A stretch of DNA of 10,871 bases from SXXH01 sp041165735 (GTDB lineage: Bacteria; Planctomycetota; UBA1135; GCA-002686595). The position numbers and the translations under genes were made by a program. Shown in pieces: positions 6,023 to 10,871 of this stretch. Each line of letters opens with the position of its first letter. The first letter of the stretch is position 1. The notes under the pieces are model-generated. The model was not told the DNA's origin. It saw only the letters and a list, made by a program, of their open reading frames with translations, and did no database searches. The stretch is taken from contig JBKDQQ010000125.1 of assembly GCA_046341775.1 (NCBI GenBank), forward strand, positions 1 to 10,871. The letters run 5' to 3'.

Positions 6023-7222
6023 TTGAACGCCCGACGCGCAGCGCCCACTCTCGTCGCCGTCATGGCCCCCGCAGCCCTCCTTCTCGCCTTGTCCGCCTCG
6101 CCTGCGCCGCTCCCCTCGGCGCCCGCTCCGTCCGCGCCGGCGCGCGACCCGTTGGTCGACGAGGACTCGCTGGCCGACCGCCTGCACTTCGGCGGGTACG
6201 GCGAGCTGCACTTCAACTCGCAGGAAGGCTCCGGCGGCGAGCAACTCGACCTGCACCGCCTCGTGTTCTACCTGGGGTGGGACTTCGCCGATTGGATCGT
6301 GATGCACTCCGAGACGGAGCTCGAGCACGCGTTCGTCAAGGACATCGACGGCGACGACGTGGGCGACGGGGAGATCAAGGTCGAGCAGTGGTACTTCGAC
6401 TTCCTGTTCTCCGACTCCTTCAACCTGCGCGCGGGGCGTTACCTCCAACCGCTGGGGATCGTCAACCAACGCCACGAGCCGCCCCTCTTCTTCGGCGTGG
6501 AGCGTTCGTTGTTCGACACGACCGTCATCCCGACCACCTGGTTCTCGGACGGCATCGGCGCCTTCGGCGCGCTCTCCGAGTCGCTCAACTGGGAGCTGTA
6601 CCTCGGCTCCAGCCTCGATGGTTCGCGCTTCGACGACGTCGGCGGCATCCGCGGCGGACGCCAGGAGGAGCGCCCGGGCATGAACTCCCCCGCCGTGTCG
6701 GGCCGGCTCTCGTGGCAGGCGCACGCCAACTGGGCCGTGGGCCTCTCCGGCTTCCACGGAGGGTTGAACAACGGCGACGAAGGCACCGTGCCCGGGGTCG
6801 ACGGCGACATCAGCATCGCCTGCCTCGACCTCGACGGCCGCATCGGGCGCTTCGAGCTGCGCGCCGCGGGCGCGATGGAGTTCATCGACGGCGCGGAATC
6901 CATCGGCGGAGGCGTGGGCGAGCGCATCGACGGCTGGATGGCGCAGGTGGCGCACCGCGTCCTGCCCGATGGTTGGCGCGCAGGGCGACTCGCGGAGTCC
7001 GACGCGGCGATCTTCGTGCGCTACGACTGGGTGGACACGCAAGCCAAGTTGCCAACGGGCGCGACCGAGAACCCCGAGGCGCGGCGCGACGAGATCACGC
7101 TGGGCGCCTCGTTCTGGCCCGTGCCCGACGTCGTCTTCAAGGCCGACTACCAGTGGCGCGACGACGACAGCGCCGATGGCTTGCCCGAGCGGCTGAACCT
7201 CGGGCTCGGTTGGAGCTTCTGA
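6023..7222 (+). CDS. Outer-membrane porin-like beta-barrel protein
   Basis: This is a predicted outer-membrane barrel that could pass small solutes or house an envelope complex. From the TTG at 6023 it has 399 aa: a Sec signal peptide with Arg-Arg (residues 4-5) and a hydrophobic core about 7-30, a Pro/Ala-rich linker to about 42, then alternating aromatic and polar strands. These begin at LHFGGYGELHFN (54-65), continue with IVMHSETELEHAFV (92-105) and GEIKVEQWYFDFLFSDSFNLRAGR (116-139), and end in LNLGLGWSF. A C-terminal Phe is the usual barrel-assembly signal. It resembles phosphate-selective-porin-like (OprO/OprP-type) proteins, but selectivity cannot be read. The start is uncertain: an upstream TTG (5993) lies inside the Fur-like palindrome and is unlikely, while ATG at 6062 would give 386 aa but a signal peptide without positive charges. 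No option has a Shine-Dalgarno. The stop codon overlaps the Shine-Dalgarno of the next gene, so the two are coupled. Confidence 0.88.
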   Translation: MNARRAAPTLVAVMAPAALLLALSASPAPLPSAPAPSAPARDPLVDEDSLADRLHFGGYGELHFNSQEGSGGEQLDLHRLVFYLGWDFADWIVMHSETELEHAFVKDIDGDDVGDGEIKVEQWYFDFLFSDSFNLRAGRYLQPLGIVNQRHEPPLFFGVERSLFDTTVIPTTWFSDGIGAFGALSESLNWELYLGSSLDGSRFDDVGGIRGGRQEERPGMNSPAVSGRLSWQAHANWAVGLSGFHGGLNNGDEGTVPGVDGDISIACLDLDGRIGRFELRAAGAMEFIDGAESIGGGVGERIDGWMAQVAHRVLPDGWRAGRLAESDAAIFVRYDWVDTQAKLPTGATENPEARRDEITLGASFWPVPDVVFKADYQWRDDDSADGLPERLNLGLGWSF

Positions 7223-7230
7223 GGATCGCC

Positions 7231-8859
7231 ATGGTTCCGAGCCGCATCGGTGGACGCTACGCAGCCTGCCTCGCCTTGTGGGCGTTCGCGGGCGGCGCGC
7301 CATCCGCCGCCGCTTGGGCGTCGGGCACGTCGGCATCCGGCGCCAAGGCTCATGTGGAAGTCGCCGAGGATGTGCTGCGAGCGCACTATCCCTCCATGAC
7401 CGCCTGCACGCCCTTCGAGCTCGTGCTCGACGAGGAGCTGCGCGGGCAGGTCGCGTCGCGCGCCGGCGTGCGCTCCGCTCCCGCGCGCCTCTCCGGCCAC
7501 GCGGTGTGGAGCGGGACGACGCTGCTGGGGCACGCGCTGGTCGACGATGTCGTCGGCAAGACGCGTCCGATCACCTTCCTGCTCGCGCTGGACGCGGAGC
7601 TCAAGGTGCTCGGCATCGAGATCCTCGCCTACCGCGAGTCGCACGGCGGCGAGGTCAAGCGCCGCGACTGGCGCGCGCAGTTCCGCGGCAAGCAGGCGGG
7701 CGCGCCCCTCGCGCATGGTCGCGACATCGCCAACATCGCCGGCGCCACCATCTCGTGCCGCAACTTGACGAACGCGGTCCGCGCGCGGTTGTGCGCCATG
7801 GACGCGGCGCGCGCCGCGGGCCGGCTCGAGCTCGCCGCGCCGGTCGTCGCCGGCGTGGTCGATGCCGCCGCCCCGCGCGCCGACGCCACGCGCGTCGCGG
7901 ACCACCTGAGGAGCGCGACCGACGGCTTCCACCTGCGCACCCAACTCGTGATGGGCACGGTGCTCACCGTGGTCGTCGACCACGACGACGAAGCCGCGGC
8001 CCAGGCGGCGTCCAGCGCCGTGTTCGCCGAGGTGCGTCGACTCGAGGCGGTCCTTTCCGAGCGCGACCCGGCGAGCGAGCTGAACCGCTGGGCCGAGGCG
8101 GCCGGCGCCGCGGAGGCGCCCTTGTCAAAGGAACTTGACGCGGTGCTCGCCGCCGCGCTGCGCTTGCACGAGGAGTCCTCGGGGGCCCACGACGCGGGCG
8201 CGGCGCCGCTGGTCCGCGCCTGGCGCGCCGCCGAAGCCGCTGGGCGCGAGCCTGCGCGGGAGGAGCTGCGCGCCGCGCGCGAGGCGAGCGGATTGCGCCA
8301 CGTGCAGCGTTCGCCGGGTGGAGGCGCGGCGCGCCTCGCCCATCCGCAGGCGCGTCTCGACTTCGGCGGCCTCGCCAAGGGCCATGCCCTCGACCGCGCC
8401 GCCGCCCGCTTGCGCGCCATGGGCGTCGAGCGCGCGCTGCTCGACTTCGGCGGCCAGATCCTCGCGCTCGAGGCGCCGCGCGGCCGCTCCGGTTGGACGG
8501 TCGAGGCCTGCGACGCGTTGGGCCTGCCTCGGGCCTTGTCGGTCGCCAACCTATCGCTCGCCGTCAGCGCGGACGACGAACGCGGGCTCGTGGTCGACGG
8601 CCGGCGGCATTCACACATCATCGATCCGCGCAGCGGCTCGCCCGTCGTCGGGCGCCGTGCGACGCTGGTGGCCGCCTCCACCGCGCTCGAGGCCGACGGC
8701 TGGTCGACCGCCCTGCATGTGCTCGGCGCCGAAGGCCTCGAACGCCTCGAGTCGCGCGGCTGCGCGGCCTTGGTGGTCGACGAGGACGGGACGAGCCGGT
8801 CCAACGCGGCCTTCCAACGCCTCGTCGCGTCGCGAGCCGAGGCGGACGACGGCGCCTGA
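7231..8859 (+). CDS. apbE: Secreted FMN-binding domain fused to ApbE FAD:protein FMN transferase
   Basis: This 542-aa envelope protein apparently carries both a covalent flavin acceptor and the enzyme that attaches the flavin. A Sec signal peptide spans about 1-30 (hydrophobic 11-20, likely cleavage after AAAWA). Residues about 85-190 form an FMN-binding domain of the NqrC/RnfG type: the acceptor motif is DIANIAGATIS (165-175), with Thr173 the expected flavinylated residue; Ala170 stands where Ser/Thr is more common. Residues about 235-540 are a full ApbE: MGTVLTVVV (241-249), SSGAHDAGAAPLVRAW (317-331; His320 where Phe is usual), LDFGGLAKGHALDRAA (376-391), LLDFGGQI (403-410), HIIDPRSGSPV (462-472), and the metal-site segment EADGWSTALHVLG (487-499) with Asp489 and Thr493. 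ApbE enzymes use FAD to esterify FMN onto such Thr residues. GAGG at 7221-7224, 6 nt before the ATG, fixes the start and overlaps the porin stop. The fusion implies self-flavinylation and electron transfer in the periplasm; the electron donor and acceptor are unknown. Confidence 0.93.
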   Translation: MVPSRIGGRYAACLALWAFAGGAPSAAAWASGTSASGAKAHVEVAEDVLRAHYPSMTACTPFELVLDEELRGQVASRAGVRSAPARLSGHAVWSGTTLLGHALVDDVVGKTRPITFLLALDAELKVLGIEILAYRESHGGEVKRRDWRAQFRGKQAGAPLAHGRDIANIAGATISCRNLTNAVRARLCAMDAARAAGRLELAAPVVAGVVDAAAPRADATRVADHLRSATDGFHLRTQLVMGTVLTVVVDHDDEAAAQAASSAVFAEVRRLEAVLSERDPASELNRWAEAAGAAEAPLSKELDAVLAAALRLHEESSGAHDAGAAPLVRAWRAAEAAGREPAREELRAAREASGLRHVQRSPGGGAARLAHPQARLDFGGLAKGHALDRAAARLRAMGVERALLDFGGQILALEAPRGRSGWTVEACDALGLPRALSVANLSLAVSADDERGLVVDGRRHSHIIDPRSGSPVVGRRATLVAASTALEADGWSTALHVLGAEGLERLESRGCAALVVDEDGTSRSNAAFQRLVASRAEADDGA

Positions 8860-8905
8860 ACGCGGCGGCGTCGCGAAGTCGCGAGCGCGCTCCCGCACCG
8901 ATGCC

Positions 8906-9397
8906 ATGAAGGAGTTCCTCGCCAACAAGGGCGGCCTCGCCGCCCTCCAGCCGACGACGCGCTTCGCGCTGGCGCTGTTCCTCGTCTTCGCCCTGGCGTC
9001 CTACGGCGTGATGGTCGCGCTGGGCCTTCAGCGCTCGGGGCTCGCTCCGGAGTCCATCGCGCTGTACTACGGCGGCGGGACGCCCGACGAGGCCAAGTCG
9101 AGCGGCGAACTGCTCGAGACCACGCACTTCCACCTGTTCGCCATGCCGATGCAGTTGTTCGTGCTCGGCCATGTCTTCCTGCTGGGACGCGCCAAGCAGC
9201 GCTGGAGGCTCCTCGTGGTGCTCGCGTGCTTCGCGGGCGCGGCGCTCGACCTCGCCGCGCCGTGGCTGGTCGTGGGGCTCGGCCCGGACTGGGCGTGGAG
9301 CAAGGTCGCGGCGCGCGCGTTGATGGCGCCGACGATGCTGGCCATGACCTTGCTGCCCCTGCTCGAACTGTCGCGCGGCGGCTCCGGCAAGGCCTGA
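8906..9397 (+). CDS. Four-helix integral membrane protein of unknown function with histidine motif
   Basis: This small inner-membrane protein (163 aa) has four predicted transmembrane helices at about 18-40, 73-93, 101-125 and 138-155. Before and within helix 2 lies the striking stretch SGELLETTHFHLFAMPMQ (66-83) with His74 and His76, and His89 sits near the end of the same helix. These histidines could bind heme or metal, but no family is recognised with certainty. It begins 46 bp after the FMN-binding/ApbE gene with no terminator between, so it is probably the third gene of that operon and might pass electrons from the cytoplasmic membrane to the flavoprotein. The ATG at 8906 has no clear Shine-Dalgarno, but codon use and hydrophobicity support the frame from there; an ATG at 8901 opens only a two-codon frame. 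A signal-like upstream extension is absent. Confidence 0.85.
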   Translation: MKEFLANKGGLAALQPTTRFALALFLVFALASYGVMVALGLQRSGLAPESIALYYGGGTPDEAKSSGELLETTHFHLFAMPMQLFVLGHVFLLGRAKQRWRLLVVLACFAGAALDLAAPWLVVGLGPDWAWSKVAARALMAPTMLAMTLLPLLELSRGGSGKA

Positions 9398-9414
9398 GCG
9401 CGCGCCGGATGGTC

Positions 9415-9447
9415 GGCCTCGCGCCGAAGGCCTTTCGACGCGAGGCC
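9415..9447 (+). terminator. Hairpin after the flavin/porin operon, candidate terminator
   Basis: GGCCTCGCG (9415-9423) pairs perfectly with CGCGAGGCC (9439-9447). The 15-nt loop itself contains the palindrome AAGGCCTT (9427-9434). It begins 17 bp after the stop codon of the membrane-protein gene. There is no T-run, so it may act with Rho or as an mRNA 3' end. The rest of the gap up to 9581 holds a weaker GC-rich inverted repeat (9477-9483 with 9504-9510) and no recognisable promoter. Confidence 0.5.
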
Positions 9448-9581
9448 CAGCCGGAACGCGGCTGCTCAGATGCCGGCCGGCGGCGGGGCTAGCGCGCGCC
9501 GTTCCGCCGGTCACGCGCGGCACCACGCAGGCTTGGGCGATTCTTGATCGTCGCCTTGCGGCGCGGCGCGAACTTGCGGGC

Positions 9582-10871
9582 ATGAAGCCCTCCCCCCTCT
9601 TCACCTACTTGCTCATCGCTGCGGGCCTGCTGCGCGGCGATGCGATGGCGCAGTCCTTCGTCGTCGTCGGCATCCCCGACACGCAGAACTACTCCGAGTT
9701 CTACCCCGCGATCTTCAACCAGCAGACGAGTTGGATCGCGAACAACCTCGCCGTCCGCAACATCCGCTACGTGACCCACTACGGCGATGTCGTCAACCAC
9801 GGCGACCGGCTCGCGGAGTGGAACAACGCGGACATCGCGATGCGCACGCTCGACCTCGCCGGCGTGCCGCAAGGCATGTTGGCGGGCAACCACGACATCA
9901 CGCCTTCCGGCGTGGCCGGCTCGGCCTTCATCCCCGGCAACTACCTCGCCTACTTCGGGCCGCAGCGCTACGCGGGCAAGCCGTGGTTCCGCGGCGCCTC
10001 CCCGAGCGGCTTGGCCACTTGGCAGGTCTTCACCGGCGCTGGGCAAGAGTTCCTCGGCCTCTCCATCGTGGCCGATGCCCCGCTGGCCGAACTCGCCTGG
10101 GCGCAGGAGATCCTCGACGCGAATCGCGACAAGGTCGCCATCCTCACCACGCACCGCTACCTGCAGGACGCGGAGGACTACACCGCGGGCGTGCCCGTCG
10201 TCCCCTCCGGCCGCTATCCCGACGTGTGGTACGGATTCGAGGGCCTCTACCACCCGCAAGGCCTGCGCTCCGAGCAGATCTGGGACTGGTTCGTCCGGCG
10301 CAACCCCAACATCGCCCTGGTGCTGTGCGGCCACTTCCACGAGGAGTACCGCCAGCAGAGCACCAACGTGCGCGGACTGCCCGTGCACGAGGTCCTCGCC
10401 GACTACCAGGACGATCCCAACGGCGGCGACGGTTGGCTGCGGCTGCACACCTTCGACCTCGCCAACAACCGCATCGACGTCGAGACGTACTCGACCTACC
10501 TCGACCAGCACCGCACCGCCGACGAGAGCCGCTTCAGCCTCCCGGTGCAGTTCGCCGAGTACCGCTCCGCCGATCCGGTGCGCGCCTTCCAGCAGGGCAT
10601 CTCCGGCTACACGGGCACGCAGGACACCTGGCTCGACCAGTCGAGCCCGAACACCTCGTACGGCGAGGCGGGCGTGCGCGTCTCCGACGACGACGTGGCC
10701 AACTCGCTCTTCAGCGACCAGCGCGGCCAGGCCCTGCTGCGCTTCGACGGCATCGTCGGGACCGGCGCGAACCAGATCCCGCCCGGCGCGCAGATCGTGT
10801 CGGCCCACCTGACGATCCAGATCGCCGACGACATCGACACGCCGCTCTACAACCCCGACTTCCTCGTGCAC
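9582..10871 (+). CDS. Secreted calcineurin-like metallophosphoesterase with DNRLRE domain (C-terminus cut by window edge)
   Basis: This is an exported phosphoesterase; the visible 430 residues run off the right edge. Residues 1-23 are a Sec signal peptide ending in AMA-Q. Residues about 25-300 form a dimetal calcineurin-like domain: IPDTQNY (31-37; Asp33, with Gln35 where many relatives have His), HYGDVVNHGD (66-75; Asp69), AGNHD (101-105; Asn103, His104), TTHRY (189-193; His191) and CGHFHEEY (249-256; His251, His253). All expected metal ligands except the D-x-H histidine are present, and D-x-Q is common in the secreted subfamily. From about 335 a DNRLRE-type beta-sandwich begins (GYTGTQDTWLDQSSPNTSYG, then QALLRFDGI and IVSAHLTIQI), a module found in large surface or secreted proteins. 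The ATG at 9582 has no clear Shine-Dalgarno but gives a complete signal peptide. The natural substrate is unknown; it could release phosphate outside the cell. Confidence 0.92.
   Translation, partial: MKPSPLFTYLLIAAGLLRGDAMAQSFVVVGIPDTQNYSEFYPAIFNQQTSWIANNLAVRNIRYVTHYGDVVNHGDRLAEWNNADIAMRTLDLAGVPQGMLAGNHDITPSGVAGSAFIPGNYLAYFGPQRYAGKPWFRGASPSGLATWQVFTGAGQEFLGLSIVADAPLAELAWAQEILDANRDKVAILTTHRYLQDAEDYTAGVPVVPSGRYPDVWYGFEGLYHPQGLRSEQIWDWFVRRNPNIALVLCGHFHEEYRQQSTNVRGLPVHEVLADYQDDPNGGDGWLRLHTFDLANNRIDVETYSTYLDQHRTADESRFSLPVQFAEYRSADPVRAFQQGISGYTGTQDTWLDQSSPNTSYGEAGVRVSDDDVANSLFSDQRGQALLRFDGIVGTGANQIPPGAQIVSAHLTIQIADDIDTPLYNPDFLVH

Noticed and set aside
5309..7336. A 675-codon minus-strand frame opposite fbp and the porin gene
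   Set aside because: Antisense shadow: it covers fbp catalytic motifs, the hairpin and the Fur-like palindrome, and shows no protein family features.
2506..8859. A single open frame of about 2117 codons on the plus strand
   Set aside because: It runs antisense through the PCMT-esterase gene and out of frame through fbp and the porin gene. Its translation is low-complexity Arg/Ala/Gly/His except for the last 542 residues, which are the real FMN-binding/ApbE protein beginning at 7231. It reflects scarcity of stop codons in GC-rich DNA.
8860..8905. Repeated TCGCGA in the gap before the membrane-protein gene as a terminator
   Set aside because: The two copies are separated by only 2 nt, cannot form a stable hairpin loop, and lack a T-run; the gene order suggests read-through.
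9489..10871. A 460-codon minus-strand frame at the right end
   Set aside because: The plus strand in this interval encodes an unmistakable metallophosphoesterase with signal peptide; the minus frame is a Val/Gly/Asp-rich mirror of it.

Overview
The window is very GC-rich (about 70 % by eye) bacterial DNA with tightly packed genes on both strands. It holds eight protein-coding genes; the first and last are cut by the window edges. There are no rRNA or tRNA genes, CRISPR arrays, transposases or phage genes. The organism looks like a free-living, diderm (outer-membrane) bacterium: there is a C-terminal-Phe outer-membrane barrel, a Tat-exported PhoX phosphatase, Sec signal peptides and a secreted metallophosphoesterase with a DNRLRE module. 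The gene mix (archaeal-type FBP aldolase/phosphatase, PCMT-erythromycin-esterase fusion, secreted DNRLRE protein) would suit a high-GC planctomycete-like or deltaproteobacterial-type lineage. That placement is a guess, not something the sequence proves.

Left part (1-4518), minus strand. Reading leftwards: a 664-aa fusion of protein-L-isoaspartate O-methyltransferase and an erythromycin-esterase-like domain; a tightly coupled 313-aa helical protein of unknown function whose Shine-Dalgarno overlaps the stop codon of the fusion gene; a 261-bp gap; then a PhoX-type alkaline phosphatase running off the left edge.

Middle (4519-5908). The divergent 220-bp intergenic region carries a nested palindrome just before the ribosome-binding site of a complete archaeal-type bifunctional fructose-1,6-bisphosphate aldolase/phosphatase on the plus strand. 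That gene is followed by a 10-bp-stem hairpin that probably ends transcription.

Right-middle (5909-9447), plus strand: the most interesting segment. A 27-bp, 13-1-13 near-perfect palindrome that strongly resembles a Fur box precedes three genes that look like one operon. These are an outer-membrane porin-like barrel, a secreted protein fusing an FMN-binding domain (covalent flavin acceptor) to its own ApbE flavin transferase, and a four-helix inner-membrane protein with conserved-looking histidines. A hairpin follows the third gene. Together they suggest an iron-regulated, cell-envelope flavin electron-transfer module, possibly for ferric iron reduction or uptake. The function is inferred, not shown.

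Right end (9582-10871): a secreted calcineurin-like metallophosphoesterase continuing into a DNRLRE domain, open at the right edge.

Several very long open frames (up to about 2100 codons) antisense to or out of frame with these genes are artefacts of GC-rich codon use and are not annotated.
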